64,000 bases of DNA from Oscillatoriophycideae cyanobacterium NC_groundwater_1537_Pr4_S-0.65um_50_18 (GTDB lineage Bacteria > Cyanobacteriota > Cyanobacteriia > Elainellales > Elainellaceae): contig JACQYI010000007.1 of assembly GCA_016208305.1 (NCBI GenBank), forward strand, positions 62,001 through 126,000, given 5' to 3'. The position numbers and the translations under genes were made by a program. Each line of letters begins with the position of its first letter. Position 1 is the stretch's first letter. A model generated the notes under the pieces. It did not search any database and was not told the DNA's origin. It saw nothing but the letters and a program-made list of their open reading frames with translations. Below are positions 8,977-18,643 of the stretch, one piece after another.

Positions 8977-11900
8977 ATGATGATCGAAGACGATGAACTC
9001 CGGAACCTGTACAAAGCTTCTAGTGAAGAGCGATTGCAGAAACTAGAGGTTGGTTTGCTGCATCTAGAGGAACGCCCTGATGATGAGGCTGTTTTAGAAA
9101 CGCTGAGGCATGAACTTCACAGCCTCAAAGGCGACTCTCGAAGTTTGGGACAAGCAGATATCGCGGCCTTTACCGAGCAGATAGAGGGCGTTGTCAAACA
9201 TATTCAGCAGCGTGAAGTCCAGTTAACGCTGGGGCTAAGTAATTATCTTTATCAAGGGGTAGATGCGATCGCTCAGTTGGTGGATGAGGCTATCACAGGT
9301 GAATCCAGGCAGATAGATCTCACTCACATTTCTGAGCAATTACTAGCCGCAGTTGCAGCCATTTCAGAGCCAAAAGTACCGCAACCTGAAGCAGCACTGC
9401 CCCTACAGCCTTCAAGACCCGTCCCAACGTTGCTTGAAGATGACGAACTGCGAGAAATCTATCAGATAACCAGCCAGAGACGGTTGCAGAACTTGAAGCT
9501 TGGCTTAGTTCAATTAAGTAAACAGTCAACCGATGCAACGACCTTAGAGCATCTGCGACGGGAAATTCACAGCCTTAAAGGTGACTCTAAAGCGGTAGAA
9601 TTGGAAACCGTCGCAGGTCTTGCCGAACAGCTTGAAACCCTTTTCAAGGCCATTCAACGGCAGGAAATTCAATTCAATGCGGTTTTGAACGATCGCCTCG
9701 AACAAAGCCTAGAGGCCGTCGCACAACTGGTGCATGAAGCGGTTACAGGTGAACCCAGTGCAGCAAACATCCCTCAAGTCCTTGAGGGTCTGGCGCAAGC
9801 AATGCTGGATAACTCTGCGCCCCAGCAAAACCCAGCACCAGAAACTCACGATGCCTCTCCGGTCGCATCTGTTGGCGAGGATGCAGAGCTATACGAGATT
9901 TACAGAACCACCAGTGAGGAGCGGCTACAACGGCTAGAGGCCGGTTTGCTGCGTCTAGAACAGCAACCGCAGAATGCCGCGACGTTGGCAGACCTGCTAC
10001 GGGAAGTTCACAGTTTGAAGGGGGATTCTAGAAGTGCCGGGATTGATACCGTAGAGACCCTCACGCATGCTATCGAGGAGGTTCTAGGTGGGATTCAACG
10101 TCGTGAAGTGGCCTTGACGCCCGCGTTAGGCGATCAGCTTTTCCAGGGCTTAACGGCGATCGCACAACTCATACAAGCAGCACTCACAAACACACCCGGT
10201 ACTATCAATCTCACTCAACTTCTGAGTGAGTTAGCGCAGGCAGTGCCATCCCCGATCGCCTCTACAGAACCCGCGATCGAGTCAGGGGTAGCCGACGTGA
10301 TGATCCAGGACGTACCATCCCTGGCGCTCAGTGATCCGCAGCAGATTGACACCATTCGCGTGCCAACTCGCGACCTGGATACCTTAATGAACCAAGTGGA
10401 GGAATTGATCGCCACTCGTATTCAAATTGATCAGTCCATGATCCAGATGAAGCAATTCACAACGCTGTGGGACGAATGGAAAACCAGCCGAAGCCAGGGT
10501 CAGCAGGTTACTGTCCCAGCCTCTAACGCCTATGAGGGGCAACTAGAAACCCTGATCGATCGCTTGAGACGATCCGCTCAAGAAAGCAGCACTAAACTGG
10601 ACTTTATCACCGAAACCCTTGGGGACCGCATTCGCACCTTGCGGATGTTGCCTTTAGCTAGCCTTTTTCAATCGTTTGCTCGCGTGGTGCGTGATTTAGG
10701 CAGGCAGCAGTCTAAAGAGGTGCAGTTAATTATCGAAGGGGGAGACATTACCGCTGACAAGCGCATCCTCGAAGAAATGAAAGATGCGTTAATGCATCTG
10801 ATACGGAATTCGATCGATCACGGCATTGAAGCATCCGACGATCGCGCAAAACTGGGTAAACCTCGACTAGCAACCATTTGGCTAAGGGGCTACCAAACCA
10901 GCAACAGCATTGTGATTGAAGTTGCAGATGACGGGCGAGGACTGAACCTGGAGCATATTAAACAAACGGCAATCAAGCGTCGGCTCTACAGTCCTCAAGA
11001 ACTGGAAGCGATGGCTCCTATCCAGCTTTATGACTTAATCTTTGCGCCTGGCTTTTCCACCCGCACCTTCATCACAGAACTCTCTGGCAGAGGCGTTGGG
11101 CTGGATGTTGTGCGCACCAAGGTCGATCGCCTCAAGGGGACAATTCAGGTTAACTCTACGCCCAATCAAGGCTGTACCTTCCGGTTGCAGCTCAGCACCA
11201 ACCTGACAACAGCCAATGTGATGCTGTTAGAGGTTCATGGCATTATCCATGCCTTGCCGATCGAGTTTTTACAGACCAGCTTGCTCATCTCCCCGGATGA
11301 CATTGTAACGGTTGACGGTCAAGACACCCTCACCATAGACGGCCAAGACATCCGCATTGCTCAATTGGCTGACGTACTAGAACTCTCCAGCTCTCCAGCC
11401 TATGCCACCGTCGCGAAGGTGAACCCCCAACACAGCGATCGCCAACCCTGCCTGCTGCTCCGGGTCGGTGAAGAAGTGGGTGGCTTTTTGGTTGATCGAC
11501 TCTTGACGATGCAGGAAGTTATCCTCAAACCCCAGAGTCCCTTACTCAAACGAGTACGCAATGTAATGGGTGCAACCATTCTCGGCACAGGCGATGTTTG
11601 CATGATTTTGAATCCTGTCGATCTGCTCAAATCACTCCAGCGATCGACGTCTTTGGCGTCTGCCATTGATCTGAGAACGATCACTCAGCGCAAGCGTGTC
11701 ATTCTCCTGGTAGAGGATTCGCCACCCGTTCGCATTCAAGAAAAACGCCTATTTGAAAGTGCTGGCTATGAAGTAGTTATCGCCATTGATGGCTTAGATG
11801 GCTACAAGCAATTGCGATCCCATACTGTGGATGCTGTTGTCTCAGACGTTGAGATGCCAAATCTAGACGGATTATCCCTAACAACCAAAATCCGCCAGCA

Positions 11901-12054
11901 TGCAGAATATGCTCAGTTGCCCATCATTTTAGTCACGACCCTTTCGGGAGATGAGGATCGGAGCCGGGGAGCGGCGGCGGGAGCAGATGCCTACATTATT
12001 AAAGGGAAGTTCAATCAAGAAGTGCTGCTGGAGACGTTGGAAAGGCTGATATAA
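8977..12054 (+). CDS. cheA: CheA-type hybrid histidine kinase with three Hpt domains
   Basis: A 1025-residue kinase. Three similar N-terminal Hpt modules carry phosphorylatable histidines at about 48, 198 and 345, each in the motif HSLKGDS. They are followed by a dimerisation region (about 455-590) and a CheA ATPase with N-box HLIRNSIDHGIEAS, then DDGRGLN and GRGVGLDVV. A CheW-like domain spans about 745-885 and a C-terminal receiver about 905-1025 (ILLVEDSPP, phospho-acceptor Asp in VVSDVEMPNLDG). It phosphorylates response regulators under MCP control. The roughly 148-residue spacing of the histidines indicates internal triplication. CheB starts 12 bp downstream, so the genes are co-transcribed. 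Confidence 0.95.
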   Translation: MMIEDDELRNLYKASSEERLQKLEVGLLHLEERPDDEAVLETLRHELHSLKGDSRSLGQADIAAFTEQIEGVVKHIQQREVQLTLGLSNYLYQGVDAIAQLVDEAITGESRQIDLTHISEQLLAAVAAISEPKVPQPEAALPLQPSRPVPTLLEDDELREIYQITSQRRLQNLKLGLVQLSKQSTDATTLEHLRREIHSLKGDSKAVELETVAGLAEQLETLFKAIQRQEIQFNAVLNDRLEQSLEAVAQLVHEAVTGEPSAANIPQVLEGLAQAMLDNSAPQQNPAPETHDASPVASVGEDAELYEIYRTTSEERLQRLEAGLLRLEQQPQNAATLADLLREVHSLKGDSRSAGIDTVETLTHAIEEVLGGIQRREVALTPALGDQLFQGLTAIAQLIQAALTNTPGTINLTQLLSELAQAVPSPIASTEPAIESGVADVMIQDVPSLALSDPQQIDTIRVPTRDLDTLMNQVEELIATRIQIDQSMIQMKQFTTLWDEWKTSRSQGQQVTVPASNAYEGQLETLIDRLRRSAQESSTKLDFITETLGDRIRTLRMLPLASLFQSFARVVRDLGRQQSKEVQLIIEGGDITADKRILEEMKDALMHLIRNSIDHGIEASDDRAKLGKPRLATIWLRGYQTSNSIVIEVADDGRGLNLEHIKQTAIKRRLYSPQELEAMAPIQLYDLIFAPGFSTRTFITELSGRGVGLDVVRTKVDRLKGTIQVNSTPNQGCTFRLQLSTNLTTANVMLLEVHGIIHALPIEFLQTSLLISPDDIVTVDGQDTLTIDGQDIRIAQLADVLELSSSPAYATVAKVNPQHSDRQPCLLLRVGEEVGGFLVDRLLTMQEVILKPQSPLLKRVRNVMGATILGTGDVCMILNPVDLLKSLQRSTSLASAIDLRTITQRKRVILLVEDSPPVRIQEKRLFESAGYEVVIAIDGLDGYKQLRSHTVDAVVSDVEMPNLDGLSLTTKIRQHAEYAQLPIILVTTLSGDEDRSRGAAAGADAYIIKGKFNQEVLLETLERLI

Positions 12055-12066
12055 GCGTCAATTACC

Positions 12067-13128
12067 ATGTATGAAGTGCCTGTTCGAGTGCTGTTAGTTG
12101 AAGATTCAGAAATTGCCCTGGTCATCTTAAAACGAATTTTAGAGACCTCGCCTCAAATTAAAGTCGTTGGAACGGCTTGTAATGGCTTAGAAGCGCTACA
12201 GCTCATTCCTCAAACGCGGCCTGATGTCATTTGCACAGACCTTCATATGCCTCAAATGAATGGGCTAGAGTTAACAACAGAGGTGATGGCAATCGATCCT
12301 CGCCCCATTCTTGTAATTAGTGCATCCGTTCAAGAAGACGATCGCCACACTGTTTTCCAACTGTTAGAAGCGGGTGCAGTCGATATTTTTCCAAAGCCGT
12401 CGATTGGCTTAACAGCAGTTGATCGCTCCTTTGATCAAGCCTTGATTAGCAAAATCAAAGTGTTATCTGGCGTCAAGGTTTTCACTAGAAAGCGAAAAGT
12501 TTCGACTCAACGGCAACCCTTAGAATCTAAGAATTGGCGTACTGGTTCTTTCCATCCGTACCCAAAACCTCAAATTGTCGTCGTGGGTGCGTCTACCGGA
12601 GGACCGCAAGCGCTTCAAGAATTATTTACGTCTCTACCGGCAGATTTTCCGCTCCCCATCCTCTGTGTGCAGCACATTAGCCTTGGCTTTTTGCAAGGGT
12701 TAATTGATTGGTTAAGCAATGATTGTCGATTACCGATTCAAATTGCTCGACCTGGCGATCGTCCCTGTCCTGGAACAATCTATTTTCCTCAAGAAGGCCA
12801 ACATTTAGAGTTAGACACCAGAGGACGGTTTGTTTGCTCTGACAAGCCTTTAGTGGACGGACATCGCCCTTCTGCAACAGCAACATTTCAGTCTGTCGTC
12901 AATTTTTATGGTCAAAAAACAATTGGTATCTTGCTAACAGGAATGGGGCGGGATGGCGCAGATGGAATGCGCTCAATAGCGCAGGCGGGCGGCTTTACTA
13001 TCGCTCAGAATGAAGCTACTTCTGTAGTTTTTGGTATGCCGAAAGAAGCGATCGCATTAGGAGCTGCAAAACAAATTCTGCCCATTCACTTAATTGCGCC
13101 TGCACTGCTCAATTGGCTAAATAATTGA
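12067..13128 (+). CDS. cheB: CheB, receptor methylesterase/deamidase
   Basis: A 353-residue two-domain enzyme. The receiver (residues about 1-125) has LLVEDSEI and the phospho-acceptor Asp in VICTDLHMPQMNG. The methylesterase domain (about 165-350) shows the Ser nucleophile in VVGASTGGPQAL, His in CVQHIS and Asp in LLTGMGRDGADGM. It removes methyl groups from chemoreceptor glutamates and sets adaptation together with CheR encoded downstream. The last 374 bp plus 55 bp of downstream DNA are repeated immediately after the gene as a decayed copy. The intact copy shows no defects. Confidence 0.95.
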   Translation: MYEVPVRVLLVEDSEIALVILKRILETSPQIKVVGTACNGLEALQLIPQTRPDVICTDLHMPQMNGLELTTEVMAIDPRPILVISASVQEDDRHTVFQLLEAGAVDIFPKPSIGLTAVDRSFDQALISKIKVLSGVKVFTRKRKVSTQRQPLESKNWRTGSFHPYPKPQIVVVGASTGGPQALQELFTSLPADFPLPILCVQHISLGFLQGLIDWLSNDCRLPIQIARPGDRPCPGTIYFPQEGQHLELDTRGRFVCSDKPLVDGHRPSATATFQSVVNFYGQKTIGILLTGMGRDGADGMRSIAQAGGFTIAQNEATSVVFGMPKEAIALGAAKQILPIHLIAPALLNWLNN

Positions 13129-13183
13129 TCGCTAGATTCAACCAATTCATAAAGCCTTTACCGATTAAACTTAGTTAAATCTA

Positions 13184-13612
13184 GCGATCGTCCCTGTCCT
13201 AAAACAATCTATTTTTCTCAAGGAGATCAACCTTTAGAGTTAGACGATAGAGGAAGACTCCTCTGCTCTAATACGCCTTTAATGGGCGAATATTGTCCTT
13301 CTGCAACAGCAACATTTCAGTTTGCTGTCAATTTTTATAGCTAAAAATCAATGGGCTTCTTGCTAACAGAAATGTAGCAAGATGGCGCAGATGGAATGCG
13401 CTCAATAGCGTAGGCAAATGGTTTTACTATCGTTCAAAATGAAGCTACTTCTGTAGTTTTTAGTATGCCGAAAGAAGCGATCGCATTAGGAGCTATAAAA
13501 CGATTTTTGTCCATTCATTTGATCGCACCTGAACTGCTCAATTGGCTAAATGATTGATCACTAGATTCAACGAATTCATAAAGCCTTTACCTATTTAACT
13601 GAGTTGAGCAAG
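13184..13612 (+). pseudogene. decayed tandem copy of the cheB 3' end (429-bp duplication)
   Basis: Every anchor in this stretch lies exactly 429 bp downstream of its match in cheB. GCGATCGTCCCTG is at 12755 and 13184, GAAAGAAGCG at 13041 and 13470, and AAAGCCTTTAC at 13151 and 13580. The copy has scattered substitutions and stop codons (for example in ATTTTTATAGCTAAAAATC) but no net insertion or deletion. It fills the space between cheB and cheR and has no start of its own. Confidence 0.88.
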
Positions 13613-13622
13613 GTACGAACAA

Positions 13623-14741
13623 ATGGAAGAGTTGAGTACATGGTTAAGGCAAGCATTTATTCAATTAATCGCTGACCAGACAGGCTTAGAGATTAAGGAG
13701 CATGATCAGGCTGCTTTAGGTGAAAAGATTCACCAGCGAATGAAAGCGTTGGAATTGAATCGTCCAGAGTATTACTACCAACTCTTGGTTTCTCACACTG
13801 TAGAAAGCGAACAAGAATGGCAGGCTTTCATTGTTTTACTCACTAATCTTGAAAGCTTCTTTTTTCGCGATCAGGGTCAATTCTCTTTATTGCGTAAGCA
13901 AATTTTACCGCAGCTCATTCAACGTAAACAGTCCCAAAAAATCCTACGTCTTTGTAGTGCCGGTTGTTCAACAGGGGAAGAACCGTACTCGCTTGCAATC
14001 CTCCTGAAGGAACTCATTCCTGATTTAGAGCAGTGGAACCTGCTGATTTTAGGTGTTGATATTAATGCAGTAGCCTTAGAAAAGGCTAGAGAAGGAATTT
14101 ATCGTTCCTGGTCGCTCAGGGGTGTTGATCAAGTGATATTGCAAAAATATTTTCAGCTAGAAGACAATCAATATCGTCTCAACCATGAAATCAAGCAAAT
14201 GGTCAGTTTTGAGACTGCAAGCCTGGTCAAAGATCCAGTCTTCAAACCAAATTCAAAGTTGAGAGAGATGGATTTGATCATCTGTCGAAATGTTTTTATA
14301 TATTTTGAGACCTCAGCGATCGCCAAGGTTTTAGAGAAGTTTTACAAGCTGCTTCAACCCTCAGGCTACCTTCTCACAGGGCATTCTGAACTACATGAAC
14401 AGAATTTAGATCAGTTTGAAACAAAGGTTTTTCCAGAGTCAGTGATCTACCAACGCTCAGCAAAGCCACCGATTGAGTCTTATGGAACTGAGTCCTATAG
14501 GACACCTCTGTCGTCACAATCAACGCATCCTTACCCAGAAGATGCACCCGTAGAAAGTCCTGATCTTAAACTTGAAACCTCTTTCAAATCAAAGCATCTC
14601 AAAATGCAGCAAGCAGCTCTAGCCCTTCTCAAGCAGTTACCTGCTAATACGAAAATAGCAAGACTAAATAATCTCACCGCTGCTGAGTTAATCACGCACT
14701 TAGAACTTGAACTCAATTCAGCCGATCTACATACCCCATGA
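13623..14741 (+). CDS. cheR: CheR, chemoreceptor glutamate methyltransferase
   Basis: A 372-residue SAM-dependent methyltransferase. It has an N-terminal helical domain (residues about 1-75), then the Rossmann methyltransferase fold with RLCSAGCSTGEEPYSLAILL binding SAM and MDLIICRNVFIYF, a hallmark of CheR. Residues about 280-372 form a family-atypical tail. It methylates the MCPs encoded at 7431 and 16480 and opposes CheB. Its stop overlaps the start of the next gene by four bases (ATGA), indicating translational coupling. Confidence 0.94.
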   Translation: MEELSTWLRQAFIQLIADQTGLEIKEHDQAALGEKIHQRMKALELNRPEYYYQLLVSHTVESEQEWQAFIVLLTNLESFFFRDQGQFSLLRKQILPQLIQRKQSQKILRLCSAGCSTGEEPYSLAILLKELIPDLEQWNLLILGVDINAVALEKAREGIYRSWSLRGVDQVILQKYFQLEDNQYRLNHEIKQMVSFETASLVKDPVFKPNSKLREMDLIICRNVFIYFETSAIAKVLEKFYKLLQPSGYLLTGHSELHEQNLDQFETKVFPESVIYQRSAKPPIESYGTESYRTPLSSQSTHPYPEDAPVESPDLKLETSFKSKHLKMQQAALALLKQLPANTKIARLNNLTAAELITHLELELNSADLHTP

Positions 14742-15811
14742 GCAAGCATTCTTACTTCACATTTAGTCTTGGCGATCGCCTATACGGTGTCAATATCATT
14801 CATGTCGAAGAAACATTTTCTTTGCCTGAGATCGTACTGATTCCAGACGCTTCCCAGAATTTAATTGGCATGGTTGATTTAAGGGGTGAAATGCTACCCA
14901 TTTTGGATCTTACCTCTAGGGCTGGATCTCGACTCTCAAATTATCACTTAACGGACAGCATTGTAATTTTAAGGCAAGCTGAAATCCGAGTCGGTATAAT
15001 TGTCAATCAGGTTCATGGGGTGACAGAGATCGCTGCTGAGGAAGTATCAACCAACTTTTCTCAAGAGCAGCTATCTTTAACCATTGAACAATTTATGATT
15101 GCTGGTATTACACTAAGCGAAGAGCTATGCATCTTAAAGGCTCCGGAGGAATGGATCGATTTTTCAGCCATTCAACAGGCGCTTATTGAAGCCGATTGGT
15201 TCAACAATAAGGGGAACAATGGCGATCGCGCAGATGAGCTTGAAGCGGACGAGTCTCAAGCGTTAGTAAAGCAATCCCTTGACTTTTATCCAGAAGCCTC
15301 TCTGCAAGAAAGAGCCGTTTTACGAGACCGCTCCAATAGACTCAAGCAACGAATAGACAGCAAGCAGGCAGAAGAATTAACCCCTTTAGCCGTGATCACA
15401 GTAAGCAGTCAACTTTTTGGGTTTGACTTAAAAAGCATCAAGGAATTCATTGAAGTGAGCCAGGTGATTCCAATCCCTTGCAGCCCAAGCTATTTCGTTG
15501 GCAATGTGAATTTACGGGGTGAGATTCTCACGTTGATCGATCTTCGCAGCTTGCTGAATCTGCCGCTAAAACCGTTCGCTATTCCATCTAAGATAATGGT
15601 TATAGAAATCGATAGCGTTATAGCTGGCGTTGTGATTGATGACATTCGAGATGCTCTCTTTTTAATAGATTTGCGAGCCTTGAAGAAGGGAGTGAAGCCA
15701 GTTGATTCTATTCCCAACAGCTATCTTCAGGGAAGCGTTCCTTATCAAGATCGATCGCTGTATATCCTTAATTTACAATCGTTGTTTGTTAAAGAATTAG
15801 TCACCCCATAA
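14738..15811 (+). CDS. cheW: CheW-like coupling protein with two CheW domains
   Basis: A 357-residue protein made of two CheW folds, about residues 1-145 and 205-357, joined by an acidic linker. Both halves have the family features: FTFSLGDRLYGVNIIHVEE with IGMVDLRGEMLPILDL in the first, and VITVSSQLFGFDLKSIKEF with VGNVNLRGEILTLIDL in the second. CheW links MCP tips to CheA; tandem CheW proteins can bridge receptors or kinases in the array. Coupled to cheR by a 4-bp overlap. Confidence 0.92.
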   Translation: MSKHSYFTFSLGDRLYGVNIIHVEETFSLPEIVLIPDASQNLIGMVDLRGEMLPILDLTSRAGSRLSNYHLTDSIVILRQAEIRVGIIVNQVHGVTEIAAEEVSTNFSQEQLSLTIEQFMIAGITLSEELCILKAPEEWIDFSAIQQALIEADWFNNKGNNGDRADELEADESQALVKQSLDFYPEASLQERAVLRDRSNRLKQRIDSKQAEELTPLAVITVSSQLFGFDLKSIKEFIEVSQVIPIPCSPSYFVGNVNLRGEILTLIDLRSLLNLPLKPFAIPSKIMVIEIDSVIAGVVIDDIRDALFLIDLRALKKGVKPVDSIPNSYLQGSVPYQDRSLYILNLQSLFVKELVTP

Positions 15812-15886
15812 AACAAGCTTTAGCAACGCAAAATGATCAATCAGCAAGGTACTCAGTCACTGGGACTCATTCGATAGAAAGCCGAT

Positions 15887-15970
15887 GTAGGTTGGGTTGA
15901 GGCACGTAGCCTGCTTCCCACAGGGTAACCCAACGCCCGCAGGGGTTACGCTATCGCTAACCCATCCTAC
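15887..15970. repeat. interspersed hairpin repeat, with the gene-free gap around it
   Basis: GTAGGTTGGGTT at 15887 and AACCCATCCTAC at 15959 form imperfect inverted ends. Inner words such as GGGTAACCCAAC and GGGGTTACGC add further pairing. This resembles the short TGGGTTACGC-type repeats scattered through many cyanobacterial genomes. It may end the chemotaxis transcript. The rest of the 668-bp gap to 16480 is AT-rich and presumably carries the promoter of the following MCP; I see nothing else in it. Confidence 0.5.
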
Positions 15971-16479
15971 AATTAATTCCACTCATCTACTTACCTACTT
16001 AATCGCTTAGTTTGTGAAAGCTGCCGTCGCCTCAGCCTCCTATTTCCAGAAGACTTTAGCAGTCATTTTAAGCCTCCAAAATTGAAGTTTAAAGGTTTCC
16101 AATTACTTTAAAGTGCGCAATAGAATTTGTGTACAAAGCACGACTAAGTCTGTCGGTTTTTCTATTTTAATTTGTGGTTTAACAACTGATTTTTAAGTCA
16201 AAATAAAGAGTTGCTTTTTTCATTTTCTCTTAATAATTAATTCCCGGATAGACTTCCTAATAATTGTTATATAAATTAGCTCTAGATAGTTTAATCTTCT
16301 AAATGCTTTCTAGCTTTTAATGACCATAAACTGACGTCGAAATACGATATTAATGATGAGCGCTATCACCATTTGAAACGAGTCAAGGACATGTTTCTTT
16401 TGATGTTCAACGCTCTGACTGACAGTTATTTTTGCTCGACAGCCATTTCAGGTTCTAGACGAAAGAGGAGATATAAACG

Positions 16480-17931
16480 ATGGCCTTCGGAATTCGTACT
16501 AAATTATTGATTAGCTTTGGAAGTTTGACTGCTTTGATTGCCGGAGTCGGCTTTTTGGGTTGGCAGAACACCCAGCACCTTTCTGTAGATGCTAAACAGC
16601 TCTATGAAGACCAACTCCTTGGCACAGTCAGCTTGTCTAATGCCGAAACGAGCTTATGGAAACTACGCTATGGTTTCCCACAGTTTATTGCTGCACCAGA
16701 AGCACGCAAAGATATTCGAGAGGAGGAGCCTAAGCTCTACCAAAGCATTCAAGAAGAGTTCGACAACTATCGTAAACTCAACCTCACTGCTACGGAAAAA
16801 GATAAGCTGAAGAAGCTGGAAGAGGCTTACAAGGTCTACATTGCCGCAAGACCTCAATGGTTTGATTTGATCGAAGCCGGTAAAATGGAAGAAGCCCGTG
16901 AGTATCGTGCCCAGAACACCACTCCGCTTGGAGCCGAAACCGTTAAGCTATTCAATGAACAGATCAACCTTAAACAAGACGTTGGCGCAGCGAAATATCA
17001 ACAAATCCTACAGGAAGCTGACCAGTTGACTGTTCTGATCGTCACAACTCTAGTCATCGCTCTCATTAGCGCAAGCATACTCTCGCTTTGGCTGGGACGC
17101 GACATCACTCGAAGTTTATTGCAATCAGCAAAAGGGATTACACTTACCACCGGTGGCATTGCCGCTACGATCGAAGAACAGGAGCGGATTGCGAATCAAC
17201 AGGTTGCGTCAGTCAATGAAACCACAACAACCATCGCAGAACTAGAAGCGTCCTGTAACCAAGCCTCAGAACAGGCACAGTCTGCGGCTGCGGCTGCACA
17301 ACGAGCCCTTCAGCTCACAGAGAATGGTACTCAGGCAGTAGGACGGACTCTAGAAGAAATGTTCATGATGGAAAAGCGGGTAGGCGCGATCGCTGAACAA
17401 ATTGTCTATCTGAGCGAACAGGCCAATCAGATTGGTAGTATCTCTGGTTTGGTGTCTGAGATCGCAAACCAAACGAACATGCTTGCACTCAACTCCGCTG
17501 TAGAAGCTTCTAGAGCCGGAGAATATGGCAAAGGCTTTACGATTGTGGCGAATGAAATTCGCAAATTAGCAGATCAGAGTCAACAATCTGCTGAGAAGAT
17601 CAATCTATTGGTTGCTGGCATTCAGAAATCAATTAATGAAACCGTTATGGTGACGGATGAAGGCACAAAAACCGTGCAAGCAGGCGTAAAAGTTGCTAGA
17701 GAGACCGAAGAGGTCTTTGCTGAAGTGGAAAGTGCGGCCAATATCGTTGTGCTCAACAACCAACAGGTTTCTCTTAACCTGAGGCAGCAGACCGATGCAA
17801 TGCGTCAAATTGTTGAAGCAATGAATAACATTAACCACGGAGCCAAAGAAACAGCCACGGGCCTCACACAAACGAAGGAAGGGACTAAGCAGCTCAACAC
17901 TGCGGCGCTGGTGCTTCAAGAGCTTGTGTAG
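16480..17931 (+). CDS. methyl-accepting chemotaxis protein
   Basis: A 483-residue chemoreceptor with TM1 about residues 8-26, a periplasmic four-helix-bundle sensor region, TM2 about 185-206 and a long signalling coiled coil. The conserved tip lies around residues 325-365 ([36 protein letters not shown]). A good ribosome site (AAGAGGAG) precedes the ATG. The signalling half is very similar to that of the MCP at 7431, whereas the sensor halves differ, so the two sense different signals through one kinase. It lies after a 668-bp gap and probably has its own promoter. Confidence 0.93.
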   Translation: MAFGIRTKLLISFGSLTALIAGVGFLGWQNTQHLSVDAKQLYEDQLLGTVSLSNAETSLWKLRYGFPQFIAAPEARKDIREEEPKLYQSIQEEFDNYRKLNLTATEKDKLKKLEEAYKVYIAARPQWFDLIEAGKMEEAREYRAQNTTPLGAETVKLFNEQINLKQDVGAAKYQQILQEADQLTVLIVTTLVIALISASILSLWLGRDITRSLLQSAKGITLTTGGIAATIEEQERIANQQVASVNETTTTIAELEASCNQASEQAQSAAAAAQRALQLTENGTQAVGRTLEEMFMMEKRVGAIAEQIVYLSEQANQIGSISGLVSEIANQTNMLALNSAVEASRAGEYGKGFTIVANEIRKLADQSQQSAEKINLLVAGIQKSINETVMVTDEGTKTVQAGVKVARETEEVFAEVESAANIVVLNNQQVSLNLRQQTDAMRQIVEAMNNINHGAKETATGLTQTKEGTKQLNTAALVLQELV

Positions 17932-18217
17932 CTGAAGCAAGACCTGAAGCGATCCCCTCGCTTCGGACAGCAAAAGCTGATTTCTAAGATGATTTCCCTT
18001 TTGTATCGCATTCCCGCTGCTGCTCATTCCACCTCATATTCACTTTCTGATTCTGGCTCCTTTGAGGATTTCAACGTACTCACGAGCAGCATCCTGTACC
18101 TCCTGATCTAAATGATGGAGGCGGAGGTCATAGTGGTCAAACGCCCGCTATTGAATCACTCTTGGCTGCGGGCTGAGCTTTTAGGCATGAGCGTTCTCCC
18201 TGGCTCCAATAAATAAA

Positions 18218-18288
18218 TGAGAGTTGCTCACATTTTGCTTGACAAAACATGAGAACTGCTCGTATTTTATAAACATGAGCTTTGCTCA
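18218..18288. promoter_or_regulatory. array of three operator-like 13-mers
   Basis: Three copies of a TGAGnnnTGCTCA-type palindrome: TGAGAGTTGCTCA at 18218, TGAGAACTGCTCG at 18250 and TGAGCTTTGCTCA at 18276. The third is centred in a larger perfect palindrome, 10-bp arms 18271-18280 and 18284-18293 around TTT. The form is typical of TetR-family operators, but no TetR gene is in the window. It lies upstream of the small ORF at 18322 and the Coq4-like gene. The preceding stretch 17932-18217 contains no gene I can support. Confidence 0.6.
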
Positions 18289-18321
18289 TGTTTAACTCAG
18301 TTTGCTCCAGAGAGATATGTC

Positions 18322-18579
18322 ATGACCCAAAATCTACTGGCTACTCCAAACTCTGCCTCTGTCAGTATGCGCTCTTGCTCCCTTCTACAATATGGCTACC
18401 TTGGGTTTCGTTTTATCCGCTACCAATGTTTTCCCTGGTTAAAATTGACGATCGCCCTGCTCAAGTTGCCTTTTGCATCGGGGGTGGAACGGATTCATGA
18501 ACAGGTTCGTTATCTCAATGCGATCGCCCGGATTGATTTTGTTGGTGTTTATGGGCTGCTCAATGACTTGCTTTGGTAG
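18322..18579 (+). CDS. small hypothetical protein
   Basis: An 85-codon frame starting about 30 bp after the operator array and ending 64 bp before the Coq4-family gene. The product (MTQNLLATPNSASVSMRSCS...) has a moderately hydrophobic middle and ends IARIDFVGVYGLLNDLLW. I recognise no family, and the ribosome site is weak. Its position directly under the putative operators is the main reason to list it. It could also be untranslated leader or a gene remnant. Confidence 0.35.
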   Translation: MTQNLLATPNSASVSMRSCSLLQYGYLGFRFIRYQCFPWLKLTIALLKLPFASGVERIHEQVRYLNAIARIDFVGVYGLLNDLLW

Positions 18580-18643
18580 AAGCCTCAAGATATTTGATGG
18601 TGTTCAATTTGTTAACGTTTAAGTTTTTTGGGAGTGATTTTCT

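Noticed and set aside
17999-18160. Minus-strand frame of about 30 codons (YDLRLHHLDQEVQDAAREYV) as an antitoxin
   Set aside because: No start codon or partner toxin gene, and no recognised family; too little to call.
18218-18293. Short spaced repeats as a mini CRISPR
   Set aside because: Only three 13-bp palindromic units with diverged sequence and no cas gene; an operator array fits better.
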